64,000 bases of DNA from Ligustrum vulgare (GCA_963555705.1 OY743181.1:25424513-25488512), one strand, 5' to 3'. Numbered from the stretch's first letter, positions 1 through 10,237 are shown. Notes: a model not told the origin generated them from the letters alone. Numbers and translations: made by a program.

Positions 1-1417
1 ACGAGGACTGCTATTAATTATCGAAATATTTTAGTTCTACACTTTATTTGAACGAACAAATGAATTTGATGTTTTAAATTAAAACTAAGAAGATGAATTA
101 AATAATTAAATTGTAATTTTTTTTTTGTTTTAAAAAATGATTGTAAAATAGTTGGGATTCACGAATTCACCTAGCTAATTAAATCAATTCCAATTCCAGT
201 TTTATTTTCTATTTGTGTGTTCGGTCGAATTCACTAATTTAAATTGAGATTCCTCTCTCGAGTTTAAATCAATCCTACCTAAATAAGTCAACCTTGTATC
301 TCTACAGCGGGTCCGAATATTCCTTAACTAGATGCATTACACACAAGAATTCACACACGACCGCAATAATTACAAGAGTATATCTCTATCTCTCGTTCAA
401 TTACCGGATTTATTACCTAGATCTATGTTATTAACTCACCTCTCGGATTATGGAAATAACACATGAAATCATGAATAAGTGGCCAGTTCATTCACGCGTT
501 AAACGCAATAATAAATCAACACATGCATTAAAGCGTTAAAACAAGGAATATGACATTAAAATAATTAACTAGGCTACATCGTTCATCCCAACGTTAGAAT
601 TTAGTTACACATCATCAATTAATAACAATCAAAATAAAAATTAACGTTCATTAAAGATAATATAAAGAATGGAAATCTTGCACCAAGTTTTGATTCTTCA
701 ATTCACGCACCTTTGCAATGCTTGATTCTCCAAGAATTTGATGTTGAATTCTCTATTGTGGCTCGTTCTATGGAGAGGCAAAGGTCCCTATTTCGTGCCT
801 CATGATTTGTATTTATAGGTTTTGGAGAAAACCTAGGTCAAAAAGCTTTGGCCTGTTAAAAATCGCGAGAAAACCTAGGTCAAAAAGCCCAAAGCCAAAG
901 TTCGACAAGCACACGATCGCGCAGGCTTATGTCCGGCGATCTCGCGGAAGACCCTTTTACTCTCGGGTTATATTTTCGCACCATCTCGCGATCGCATGGC
1001 ACGTATCCAGCGATCGCGACTTCCGTCTTTTCTCGGTTGTGTAAGTTGGTCCCTGACTTTTAATTGCACCTTCAGTTCTCAACTTCCAATTATTGCAATT
1101 TAGTCCTCAAACTTTATCTTCTTCTCGATTTGCCCATTTAAGCTCTTAATTCATTCAATTAGGTCTTCCAATCTCTGATTCGTTCATTTTGGCACATTGC
1201 CTCTTTCCGGTTGACGTCACCAACTCCTCACTTGTCCAATTTAGCTCCAATTAGCAATCCAATTATGCGTTTTTCCCATTGATTTCATCATTCTTTATCT
1301 TTTGGGATATTTTCTGAAAAGTAAACGATAAACACAAATTAAATAGCAAATATTCCAAAACGACAATGATTACACCTAATTTAGACATACAAATAAGTGT
1401 ATAAAATACACTTATCA
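1..1417 (-). repeat. LTR-like repeat, cut by the window edge
   Basis: On the minus strand this starts at 1417 with TGATAAGTGTATTTTATACA, followed by an inverted motif (ACACTTAT), and runs off the left edge. It shares blocks with 48199-49561, for example a 'TTTAAACTCGAGAGAGGAAT' stretch and text of the 'ggacttaaattg' type, so both belong to one LTR or non-autonomous element family. No protein is encoded; the short plus-strand frame at 802-1044 has no recognisable domain. The right edge lies exactly where the viral-type ORF of repeat copy A stops matching copy B, so this element inserted into that ORF. Its left end and target-site duplication are outside the window. Confidence 0.5.
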
Positions 1418-1924
1418 CTGGCAAACAGGATCTTTTGTTATTATATTTTTGAGACTATAACGCTCTTTATCGCTGATGAATTTAGCCCATAAAGATAGTA
1501 GCTCACGCTGCACATACCCACTAGGGTGCGTCTCAAGAGTCAATCGGATATCATCCAATGACTCCTTAATCAGTCCACCCTTAATGACGTCTATCTTATC
1601 ATCTCGATTTATGGATGAATATCCTATTGATTTACAACGGGTATCACATGTCCATCGAGCACATTTGTAGCAACTATTTAATCTTTTTGCTCTTCGCTTC
1701 TTTACAAAAGTATTCTTACCTAAGTCAGGCTTGTGCTTAGAAAATGAATCTGGTAACTCACCAGCTAATCGAACTTTGGCTTCGATCAACCAATGAACAT
1801 TTTCTGGGATACCTTGATCCATCAGCAGCCTCAATCTTTCGAGTCGAACTCGATAAATCTTGTTCAAAACATTTATCGGAAGATTTGAGTAGTATTTGCA
1901 GATATTTGATAATATAACATCTAT
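1415..1924 (-). pseudogene. Betaflexivirid-like nucleic-acid-binding protein relic, copy A
   Basis: An open frame of 169 codons without internal stops, about 88% identical at protein level to the copy at 60934 and with no indels between them. A basic patch is followed by a cysteine finger of spacing C-x2-C-x4-C-x3-C, then a conserved 'KSIGYSSI' segment. This arrangement is that of the Viral_NABP family of carlaviruses and vitiviruses (RNA-binding, often silencing-suppressor proteins); that assignment comes from family knowledge, not a search. Breaks: the ATG present in copy B is ATA here (1922-1924). The terminal TGA (1415-1417) is supplied by the inserted LTR-like element, which removed about 12 C-terminal codons. 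It probably does not make the original protein. A plant zinc-finger ORF of other origin is the alternative. Confidence 0.55.
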
Positions 1925-1976
1925 TTTTTTATGGATCTAATCTCTTCCCAAGTGATCTATTTAAATGCATTATTCA

Positions 1977-2003
1977 ACGCGTAAAAGAGTGATGGCTCCG
2001 CGT
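1977..2003 (-). promoter_or_regulatory. Paired CGCG boxes upstream of the viral-type ORF, copy A
   Basis: ACGCGT (1977-1982) and, on the opposite reading, ACGCGG (1998-2003) lie about 50-80 bp upstream of the ORF, together with a TTTAAATA box (1961-1968). The same three motifs and spacing occur in copy B. VCGCGB boxes are known binding sites of CAMTA calmodulin-binding transcription factors. Function here is inferred from motif conservation only. Confidence 0.3.
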
Positions 2004-3571
2004 GTCAGTGATTCCATCAAGAAATAATGGAATAAATTATTGAAAATGTGGGAACAATGAGATAATGCGTTATTATCTTTTTCGATATAAAGGAAGATTT
2101 GGCGACTATACTAAAAGTAATAAAGGTATACTGATTTTAACTGTACAGAAATACGTACTGATGAAATGAATACTGTATTGAACCAGAAATTCATACATAT
2201 GTACAAGTGAAATATCTTGCTGAACCCGAAGTTCTATAATGATTGGTTAGATTCCAATTCAATAATGAGATTTATTAAGAATGCAAAATGGCATTCATTA
2301 AAGAACCAGAAGATTGTTCAGGTTAACAAGTTATCATTGCTGCTTGTTCTCAAAAGCAAATTAATTATCTCACTAAGAAAATGAATGACTGATTATTTGC
2401 TCAAGTAATGATATTACGAGCAAAGTGATAAATGCTAGCATGAATATATCTTAAAGTCGTTAATGATTTTACGAATTAGTTGAGATAATAGAATATTATA
2501 TTGCTAATGGTTTAGCAGATTAAAAGCCTCAAGTTATTTGCTATGAGAACAATTTGAATATAAATATTTCTCATGCAGCAATATTTTACATACAAACATG
2601 TCAATACTATGAAATAAAGATTTGCTTGTGAAGCTTTATGATTTGTAAAAGTGCGATATGTATACAATCCATCAAAGGGCACTTAGATACATGATTGAGA
2701 TTATTTCCCTAAAAGGATGACATGTGTTATAGCATTTTAACCGATTGATAATATTTGTGAACATTATGGGGAAAACACACCTGAAGCGTAATTATGCCTG
2801 AAGTATAATGACTATCGATTCCAAAAATAAATATCTCTTGAATGATTGAGATGATCCCTTTGAGGCTAAATACTCATGGTGAGTAAAAGTGACATAATTA
2901 AATGTAAGAGACTCGGTACCTGATGATAGAACATATAAAGAGATCTCTCTATGTTATATTGAGTTGAAATGGAATCGATAAATAAGTCGACTGCATACAT
3001 AAACAACCCTCTTATGAAAATGAGGTTGATGAAATTATAATACTTTGGCCAAGTATATAACCCCAATGTAGAAATTATTGTTCAAGGACCTGAAGTCCAA
3101 ATGCTTAAATGTGTAAAGCCAGTAATTATATGTACAAATGAAAAATATTACACAGTCGTAAAAGACGACTCGTTGCGCGCAAATTTTTTCATAGAACTGG
3201 CATGACATATGGTGGATAGACTATAGTCTAAATCACTAGCTTGAGCTCTTTGATATACCAATGAGTGAGATCAAAATGTATGATTCTCATCTCGGTACTT
3301 TGAGAGTATTCTTTGATGTACCAGTTGATCGCGTTACGTTGGGATTTCAAGTAAAATGATTGTAGATTATATGTCGAGATTGATATATATTTCAATGATT
3401 GATTATACAAATCATAAATTGTGGTTTATGAGATGCAAGAACATACATGTATAATCAATGAAAGATTCAATATACCCAAATTAGTATCATTATAGGATGA
3501 TACAAATGACTCCATGATATAATATGTTGAAAGTGAAATTGGAGTGTACTAGAAGTGAATATGAAAATGAA

Positions 3572-3658
3572 TATGTTTAATTATTCACCAGAAGTGAATT
3601 ATAAATTTGATTATTCACCAGAAGTGAATTCTAAATTTGATTATTCACCAGAAGTGAA
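3572..3658 (+). repeat. 30-bp tandem repeat, about three units
   Basis: A 30-bp unit containing TTATTCACCAGAAGTGAATT is repeated at exact 30-bp steps (3581, 3611, 3641). Each unit carries the inverted pair TTCAC/GTGAA. Copy B has a shorter, more diverged version (about 59145-59232), so the array has changed length since duplication. Confidence 0.75.
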
Positions 3659-3821
3659 AGATGCAATCGATAAATTAGTACAACATTGCTTAATATAGCA
3701 TGTTATGACATCATGAGCTATGAATGATTTATATAAAGCTCATCATAAATTATATGTTTGATGAAAAGATTCGTGATTGCACCAATATACTTGTGATATT
3801 CCATGAAAGGAATAAATACGC

Positions 3822-4495
3822 GTTGCACTCTTTTTCCCTTAGCTGAGGTTTTGTCCCACAGGGTTTTCCTAGCAAGGTTTTTAATGAGGCAACAGTTGAG
3901 GCGTATTGATGAGAATTAATGAGAATAATGTACTCTTTTTCCCTTCTCTGAGGTTTTGTCCCACAGAGTTTTCCTAGCAAAGTTTTTGAGGCATTATCAT
4001 AGCTATCGACAAGCTATAATTCAGTAACACATTGTTATACTGGAATGATATCAACAAATGAAGAAAATCATAGACATCTTATGAAGAATGCTATACAAGG
4101 AGATTTTTATATTCCAGAAAAAAGATGATATCAATGTTCGAGAAGTTCATGAATCCTCAATTGCACACTTCAGGGGAAGAAACATGTTGTACTCTTTTTC
4201 CTTCGTCCAGGTTTTGTCCTACTAGGTTTTCCTGACAAGGTTTTAACGAGGCAACGAGGCAGCGGCTGTACTCTTTTTCTTTGGTTCAGATTTTATCCCA
4301 CTGAGTTTTACTGACAAGGTTTTAATGAGGTAGCACTTCAGAACTTCAAAATTCAGTACATGATTTGTTCTACTCGAACATTAGACTCAATGATTCATCA
4401 TGACAAACATCAGCGGGAGCTTCTGTACTCTTTTTCCTTCGTTCAAGTTTTATCCAACTGGATTTTCTTAGCAAGATTTTAACGAGGCAGACAAT
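3822..4495 (+). repeat. Five dispersed copies of a roughly 60-bp motif before the LTR
   Basis: A motif with the core TACTCTTTTTCC, then GGTTTTGTCCCAC, then GGTTTTCCT and AAGGTTTTAA.GAGGCA recurs at about 3826, 3930, 4190, 4268 and 4426. It sits in the 3' untranslated part of the element, just inside the polypurine tract. All copies have counterparts in copy B (58350-58995). It is non-coding: frames through it are broken. Role unknown; similar text occurs near 3' LTRs of plant copia-type elements. Confidence 0.65.
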
Positions 4496-4510
4496 TGAGT
4501 AATATATCAT

Positions 4511-4712
4511 TCAAGAGGGAGTGTTATAAATAATATATAAATATGTGAATGACATTACCATTATATCCCTGTAAACTTTACATATTACGATTGTGCCATT
4601 TTCCACTCATATAAATAGGAGCCTTATTTCATTCATTCATATGAATTCAATAAGAGAAGAATTCTCTCATATCTCTCTATATATTCTCTATTGTTTTCAT
4701 AATAGTTTTACA
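4511..4712 (+). mobile_element. Polypurine tract and short copia-like LTR, copy A
   Basis: The purine tract CAAGAGGGAG (4512-4521) directly precedes TGTTATAAAT, the start of a 191-bp LTR (4522-4712) that ends TTTTACA. Inside it is a TATA box (TATAAATA, about 4610-4617) followed by a T/C-rich leader. The partner LTR would lie left of the window. The same unit on the other strand is at 58115-58316. LTR and polypurine arrangement are seen; the copia assignment is inferred from the short length and the TGTT start. Confidence 0.65.
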
Positions 4713-5218
4713 ATATATATGTATATCATGTATCTAATTGAAGCAACTCCTTATTTCCATATATGGCCTTTAAAATCTCCCAACAAAATCCGTAAATCAT
4801 GCCCAAAATCAGTAAAAGGTTTAAAATTACCTAATTTAACCTTCTAAATAAATGGTAGCTACATCCCCAATATAAAACACATTTAATTAGGTAATCAAAT
4901 ATTATATTATCTCTCATAGAATCCGGTATTTATCTAAAATTGTACATCAAAATTATGCAATATTACGAATAGTTTCAAAATTACGTATTTCTCAATCACA
5001 GGACATTATATTTACGTAATTACGTAATTTCCCCATTTGAATTTGTACAGCTGTCAAGGAAAAAGACTTAGGGATGATGTTAATGCTGAGTAGGATGTAT
5101 TTTTGAAATCCAAGATTATGATATCTTGAAACATATGGAGACATTATTGGATAGGCCATCATAGAATTTTTTTTTTTTTTTGGGTGAAGTCCAAAGGTAG
5201 CAATGTCCATGCTACTAG
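4713..5218. other. AT-rich spacer, nothing recognised
   Basis: Contains a poly-T run near 5168 and no frame with a recognisable domain. Confidence 0.6.
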
Positions 5219-5367
5219 CAGAGGCGAATCTAGAAAACTTATCCAGAGTGAGCGGACTAACTAGTGTAAAAGAAAAAAAAATTGACACCCAAATAATACG
5301 GTAAAAAAATTTGACGAATCCAGCACGAGAGGTTGCATTGGCTCGCCACGGTGTGAATCCATCACTG
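5219..5367. mobile_element. hAT MITE (149 bp) with near-perfect 8-bp target duplication
   Basis: Ends are CAGAGGCGAATC and GATTCACACC-type, giving terminal inverted repeats of the form CAG(A/T)G. The flanks are GCTACTAG on the left and GCTGCTAG on the right, 7 of 8 matching, the 8-bp duplication typical of hAT transposition. No coding capacity. Confidence 0.65.
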
Positions 5368-5849
5368 GCTGCTAGACACACACACACACAAATGTTGAAG
5401 AAGGCCGTCTCTGGAAAAGAAAGATATAGCGTAAGGAAACCCTTCAACTCAGAAGAGAATGCCTCTTCCCATCGAGAGTCTACTTGATGTGGTTCGTTGC
5501 ATAAGCGATCAAGGTGCTCGTTTGGTTCATAGAAAATTTTTGGTTTTTGTGATTTTTTTTTTTATTTTTTTATGGATGTGTGGTTTATATTGGTTTGAAA
5601 GTAAAAAATTGTGGACTTGACTAAAAATGAATGATTGAGTTTGAAAATTTTTTATTAAAAATTGTTGATGGAGCAAACAAGCTCTTAATCCCTTATTTAG
5701 CTTGCTTTTCTTACTAATACTCCTCTCCATATCAACGTTTGGTATTTGCCTTTTGATGATATACCTTTGATACATGTTACTTTATATATCATGCTATTGA
5801 TGATTGTTTGGTATGTATCACTATTATTCGATCAAATGTTGCCTACGAT
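5368..5849. other. Spacer, nothing recognised
   Basis: AT-rich with a short CA microsatellite near 5380. No gene or element ends were identified. Confidence 0.5.
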
Positions 5850-5852
5850 ATT

Positions 5853-6565
5853 TAGGCGGCGTTCTGTTTGTATTTTATTTTGTATTTTTATTTTCGAAAA
5901 TATTTTATATTTTTATTTTTGTTTTCAAATTTGCTGAAAACACTTTTGATTTGTCATTTCTGAAAACTGATTTTAAAAATGAAAAGCTGAAAAACACGTT
6001 CTATTTGAAATTTTGCAGAATATTACTTAAACTATTTTTACGAATACCACTGACTCAAACTCAAATTTCCTTTTACAATATACTGTGGTTGTCTGCAACA
6101 CACTAATGTGAGCACTAAAAGTCTATATTAACACAGTTTGGTCAGGTTCGGGATTTGAGGAAGCTCTAATTCTATTAAAATTCAGAAAATGCAAGTTCTT
6201 TCAAAACAATCAGAGTCCATTTATCAAGGTATTTTTTGAAATATAACAACAAAAATTCCCACTTAATTTTTTTTGTAATGTTGATATTAAATTCAATAAA
6301 ACTTTATTTTAAGCTTAGTTCCAAGTTATGCCAATTCTTAAAGAAAAAAAAATCCTAAAACGCGTTTTTCGCTTTTTGAACATTTTTTGTTGAAATACAT
6401 TTAAAACGTCCAAAACGAGGTTTTAAGCATTTTTCGTTTTGTGTACAAATTTTTTTTTTTTTTTTCAAAATGCGTTTTCGAAAATGGTAAAAAGAACGCA
6501 TTTTTAATGTTTTTGAAAATAAAAACAGAAAACGACCTCAAAACAGCAAAGAGATCAGGACCTTA
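5853..6565. repeat. TTTTCGAAAA-type MITE, copy 1
   Basis: Starts GGCGGCGTTCTGTTTGTATT and ends with an inverted counterpart (AAACGACCTCAAAACAGCAAAGAG). Near-identical text occurs at 53961-54819 and 54820-55697, and a relative lies at 16311-17396. The terminal arms contain TTTTCGAAAA and the centre has poly-A/T runs. Short frames through it are chance. hAT membership is inferred from the 16311 relative, which has an 8-bp duplication. Confidence 0.6.
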
Positions 6566-6699
6566 ATTATCGTATTTTAACTTTTTCCTTTGTGGAACTT
6601 GGTTTCGAAGTTCCGTCATCCTCATCTTTAGAGCTACTTGCATACACTGATGCTAATTGGGCTACTAACCCAACTCTAGTTGCTTTTTATTGTTGCATA

Positions 6700-7351
6700 T
6701 AGTGGCGGACGCAGAAATCTTGTAGCAGGGGGCATAGTTTGTGGTAGATCTCACAGGGGTTCGCCCGAAATTTTTCTTTTAGGAAAAGATCAAAAATAAT
6801 AATAAAATTCAAATTCACAAAAGACAATGTACTAAATAATATGCAATCTTACAAATATACTAAATTATTTTCAGTAAGATCTACGTTATAATTCAAAAGA
6901 AATTAACAAATTATATCGCAGTAAACAATCAATTAACATATTCAAATTTCAATCAATTATATTCCTGTTTAGTGTAGATTAAAATTAGATTTTTCGTAGA
7001 TTTTGATAAAAGTTGATGAGATGCGTGGTTGAAAAGTTATGGATCCTATGAAATCTATGGTTGAGATTGATTGTTGACTTTGACCAAGATTAAAATTTAG
7101 ATTTTAATTGATACAAAAAAAGGCTATATTTACTTAGTATATGCTATAATTTTTTACATATATAAATTTTAATCATTCAAAGTCGAAACTTTATTTTCAT
7201 TCAACTAAAAAAAACAATTATTCAACCATTCAAAACATTTCTTTTGCTTTTTTATTTTTGAATTTTTCAAAAAAAAAAAATCAAAATGGGGGAGGGGGCG
7301 GGGGCGGGGGGTCACGTGACCCCCTAGGACCCCCCTATGTGTCCGCCAGTG
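6700..7351. mobile_element. hAT-type non-autonomous element (652 bp), TSD GTTGCATA
   Basis: Terminal inverted repeats AGTGGCGGACGCAG and, at the right end, GTCCGCCAGTG. A perfect 8-bp target-site duplication GTTGCATA is present at 6692-6699 and 7352-7359. The internal sequence is AT-rich, without a transposase frame, and ends in a G-rich block. Same end type as 5219-5367 and 18578-18932. Confidence 0.8.
7288..7311 (+). other. Perfect G-quadruplex motif
   Basis: Four runs of five or six G (7288-7292, 7294-7298, 7300-7304, 7306-7311) are separated by single A or C bases. The palindrome GTCACGTGAC follows at once (7311-7320) and holds a CACGTG G-box. It lies at the 3' end of the hAT element. 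Confidence 0.75.
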
Positions 7352-7359
7352 GTTGCATA

Positions 7360-8228
7360 GTGACTTTGAGAGGGATGTTAGCATTATCCAATAAAGCATT
7401 TAAACTTAATGTTGTTTTATATTACAAAGAGGGTAGAATTGTCGTTTTACTCGTCTGGTTCGGATGGTTTACACCTTTTGATTGATAGACAATTTAAACC
7501 TTTTGCACAATAAACTTATTTTGGTTGTACGAAACCGTTGTCCCTTTTTGCTCTCTAGCTTTCCATTTTCTTACATTTAAAAGATTCACACTAACAATCT
7601 AATCTATTAAAACCTTTTAAAATTCGAAAATTTTCACATTTGAATAAAGTATAATGAAAGTTTTAACTTTATTCAAATTCATTAAATTCATTTATAGAAG
7701 GAACGATCTCCAACAATGCTTTTCTAGAAGAAGGGAGTTCATGCATTAGACTCTCGGATGTTTGAATTGTGAAGTGGGGAACTAGACAAATACATTATTG
7801 AAGCTCTTTGGCTCTAATGGAATAATCAAGAACCAACCATCAATACTCAAAAATAATTGAAATAAAATATCTCATAGAATAAAAATGGCCCACATTGAAA
7901 CAATGTTCGATTCTTGTGCTTCATCATGGAGAACCAACTAACTATGGACTTGAGTGTATTTGATGAATGAAATTGAAAAATAAAAAATAAAAAATAAATT
8001 GAAATCCTTATTTATGAGGCATTTTTGTATTGTATTGAGTCTAAATCTTAATTTAGTTAGAGCATTTTTGATAAGCTCTCTAAGCTTGAAATGCTATTTA
8101 TTTTGGAGAGTCAACCTTTAAAATTTCACTCCAACAAGCTCTCTAATTTAATATTTTAATTTAGAGATTGGATTTGACTCTTCAAATTTGGGGAGTCAAA
8201 TTCACTCTCTATTATTAAATGCATTCAA
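7360..8228. other. AT-rich spacer with possible MITE half
   Basis: No gene. Repeated 'agctctct' text from about 8060 resembles one half of a MITE whose other half could be at about 10400-10530, with the copia element at 8229-10237 inserted between them. This is weakly supported. Confidence 0.35.
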
Positions 8229-8456
8229 AATAAAGAGAGTTGTAAAGGATAGAGAAATGCTTGATCATCCAATTACAGTGTCATATATTTATACAGAATG
8301 TCTATGAAGAAAACCTATTCTAAGTAGGTAAAGATTTCTACCCTACATAATATTACACATTATGGAAAAACTATAAATAAGGTAAAACTATAATAAGAGT
8401 AATAACCAAATATACAAGATTTGACAGTGCATGATTCGTGGTGGCATGATTTGTGA
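8229..8456 (-). repeat. 3' LTR of the gag-only copia element
   Basis: Matches 10003-10237 over nearly its whole length, from 'taaagagagttgtaaag' to 'gcatgatttgtga'. The first bases of the LTR (TGTTGGAATC in the other copy) are missing or diverged at 8457. Confidence 0.75.
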
Positions 8457-8484
8457 GGACGGTTGGGGAGTGTTTGATGCATGG

Positions 8485-9790
8485 TCAGGGGAGACGAATC
8501 CAGCTGCATGGGTGCTGGAAGAGTCCATATAAGAGGGGGAGTGAGAAGGTGAGAGAGTTGTGTGGGGGAGTGGAAGGGTTAGGCAAGTGGAGGGCATCAC
8601 ACAACCCGCTATAATCGGATTCGAGACCGCGAAGGACATGAAGAACAAGTTCATTGGGATCGATTATGGCTCCCATAAGAGCTAGGTTATCAAGGATGCT
8701 TTTGACACCGTGCATGTATTCAGTGATGGTAGGGATGTCAAATGAGCCTAGCCGGGCCGGCTCAAAACATGAAGGACAAGATTGGTTCGGCCCACGAGCC
8801 GGACTGTTCAAGGCTCGTGTGTGAGACGAGTTGAGCCGGACCAGCTCGTCTCTCACATAGCTGGCCCAAGTCCGACTCGTGGACTCGTCAATTTTTTTTT
8901 TCTAACTTTCTAATACTAAAACAAATCTCACGAACTTGCACGGGCTTCTCACGAGCTTGACGAACTTCTCACGAGCCTAAACGGGTCGACTCCTTTTTGA
9001 CCTGTGAGAAACGGGCCATGCGAGCCTGAAATGGGGTAGCTCGCGAGCAGGTCCATTTTGGCCTGTTTCCGGCCCATTTCGACCCGTGTGAAAAGGGCCA
9101 GACGAGCCTGAAATGGGCCGGCTCATTTTTGGCCCGTTGGGCTTGTCCACGAGCCAGTCCACGAACTTCACGAGCCAATCCCGAACTGTCCAATACCCAA
9201 ATTTCTTGTCCGGTCCAAGCCCAAACCCATTTTTGTCACGAGCCAAGTTGAACTTTTAACGAGCCAAACCGAGCTGAACCCATGAACTCATGAACTGTCC
9301 GACCCGTTTGCCGCCCCTAAGTGATGGAGAGATCACCTTTCTGACAAGAGCCAAGTTGGCTTTTAAGATGCATGATTCTCCCACGAGACGATTTGGCATA
9401 CATGTTAAGAATAGTGTTCCATGCCTTTGAAGAGGATTTAGAGGCAACAATGAAGGAGACAAGGTTGGGAGATATGGAGCTAAAAATAGTGTTTAGGAGG
9501 AGTTTGTCTTGTCGAATCCATAGGGAAAAGTTGGGACTTGGCATTGTGCCAGTAGAGGTATGGATTGTGGCCCGGGGGGGGGGGGGGTGGGGGAAGATGC
9601 GAGCCATCAACGAATCCGAGGAGATCATAGCCAACGAGTAGGCTGTGGCCATGCAGGAAAATTGGCACGGTTGAGTTTAATTGGTGTCTGTGAGTGAGAG
9701 TTAATGATGACAGAAAGAGAAGGGGGGAGTTGAGAGATGGTGACAACATGGATGTGTGTTGTTTTGGTATGGCAGGGGCCGAACCTGAGA
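8485..9790 (-). pseudogene. copia gag, frameshifted and split by a MITE
   Basis: Pieces in different minus-strand frames match copia Gag. The N-terminal part has 'NFPAW' and 'LLVGYDLLGFVDG' (about 9625-9760). The middle part has 'WIRQDKLLLNTIFSSI', 'SKAWNTIL' and 'KGDLSIT' (9320-9560). The distal part has 'EYMHGVKSILDNLAL', 'LVLHVLRGLESDY' (8560-8722). The two last parts are separated only by the hAT MITE; its duplicated target AGTGATGG encodes the same residues on both sides. A long G run (9574-9587) encodes a proline tract and marks the frame change. Gag would form virus-like particles; this copy cannot. Confidence 0.7.
8730..9319. mobile_element. GAGCC-rich hAT MITE, copy 1 (590 bp), TSD AGTGATGG
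   Basis: Ends are TAGGGATGTCAA and GCCGCCCCTA (imperfect inverted). A perfect 8-bp duplication AGTGATGG is present at 8722-8729 and 9320-9327. The inside is built from degenerate GAGCC/GGCTC words on both strands around a central poly-T. No protein is encoded; the open frames are by-products of low stop content. It inserted into copia gag. Confidence 0.85.
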
Positions 9791-9837
9791 TGAGTGGAGG
9801 TGTTGTAGGGGTTGTCAAGGATGAAGAAAGAGTGGGG

Positions 9838-9951
9838 GATCAACACCTTGGGTGTTGCTTGAGAACAAAGGAATAAGACTTGCTGGGTTTTGATCAACAC
9901 CTTGGGTGTTGCTTGAGGACAAAGGAATATGACCTGCTGGGTTTTGATCAT
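9838..9951. repeat. 57-bp tandem duplication in the copia leader
   Basis: Two adjacent units of about 57 bp, each with 'gatcaacaccttgggtgttg' and 'ctgggttttga', differ at a few bases. The unit holds a small inverted repeat (CAACACC/GGTGTTG). It lies between the primer-binding site and gag. Confidence 0.7.
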
Positions 9952-10002
9952 CAGAAGACATGGGTAGGATTTTGGACTCAATGAGCAAGGTGCTCTGATA
10001 CA

Positions 10003-10237
10003 ATAAAAAGAGTTGTAAAGAATTGAAAAAAGCTTGATCATCCAATTACAAAATCATACATTTATACAAAATGTTTAGGAAGAAAACCTATTCTCAGTAG
10101 GTAAAGATTTCTACCCTACATAATATTACACATTATGGAAAAACTATAAATAAGGTAAAACCGTAATAAGAGTAATAACCAATTATACAAGATTTGACAG
10201 TGCATGATTCGTAGTGGCATGATTTGTGATTCCAACA
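10003..10237 (-). repeat. 5' LTR of the gag-only copia element
   Basis: Read on the minus strand it begins TGTTGGAATCACAAATC at 10237 and ends next to the tRNA primer-binding site. Confidence 0.75.

Larger units (their letters stand above)
1418..4712 (+). repeat. Inverted repeat copy A (3.3 kb, retroelement-like)
   Basis: Nearly the whole segment recurs in reverse orientation at 58115-61440. In plus orientation it runs: antisense viral-type ORF, about 1.6 kb of AT-rich non-coding DNA with broken frames, a 30-bp tandem repeat, five copies of a roughly 60-bp motif, a polypurine tract and a 191-bp LTR. Collinearity covers the full length with mostly point differences. No gag or pol is recognisable in either copy, so this is a non-autonomous element or the 3' part of a larger one. 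The left boundary is set by the LTR-like insertion at 1417, so the original unit may have continued further left. Confidence 0.8.
8229..10237 (-). mobile_element. Gag-only (TR-GAG type) copia element, interrupted
   Basis: Two direct repeats of about 230 bp flank a copia gag relic read on the minus strand. A primer-binding site matching initiator-Met tRNA (TATCAGAGC, 9992-10000 on the complement) adjoins the 5' LTR. No protease, integrase or reverse transcriptase is present, so the element is non-autonomous by deletion or origin. A hAT MITE (8730-9319) sits inside the gag. No matching target-site duplication was found at the outer ends. Confidence 0.75.

Noticed and set aside
1392..1416. Palindrome ATAAGTGTA..TACACTTAT as a possible regulatory site
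   Set aside because: It is the sub-terminal part of the inserted LTR-like element, so its position next to the ORF is due to insertion.
5804..6106. 100-codon Phe-rich frame
   Set aside because: It lies in the TTTTCGAAAA MITE; similar frames in the other copies are an effect of T-rich sequence.
8977..9246. Long minus-strand frames with repeated 'GPK/GSKW' text
   Set aside because: They are by-products of the GAGCC-rich MITE, which has few stop codons; overlapping frames in the same block are open too.
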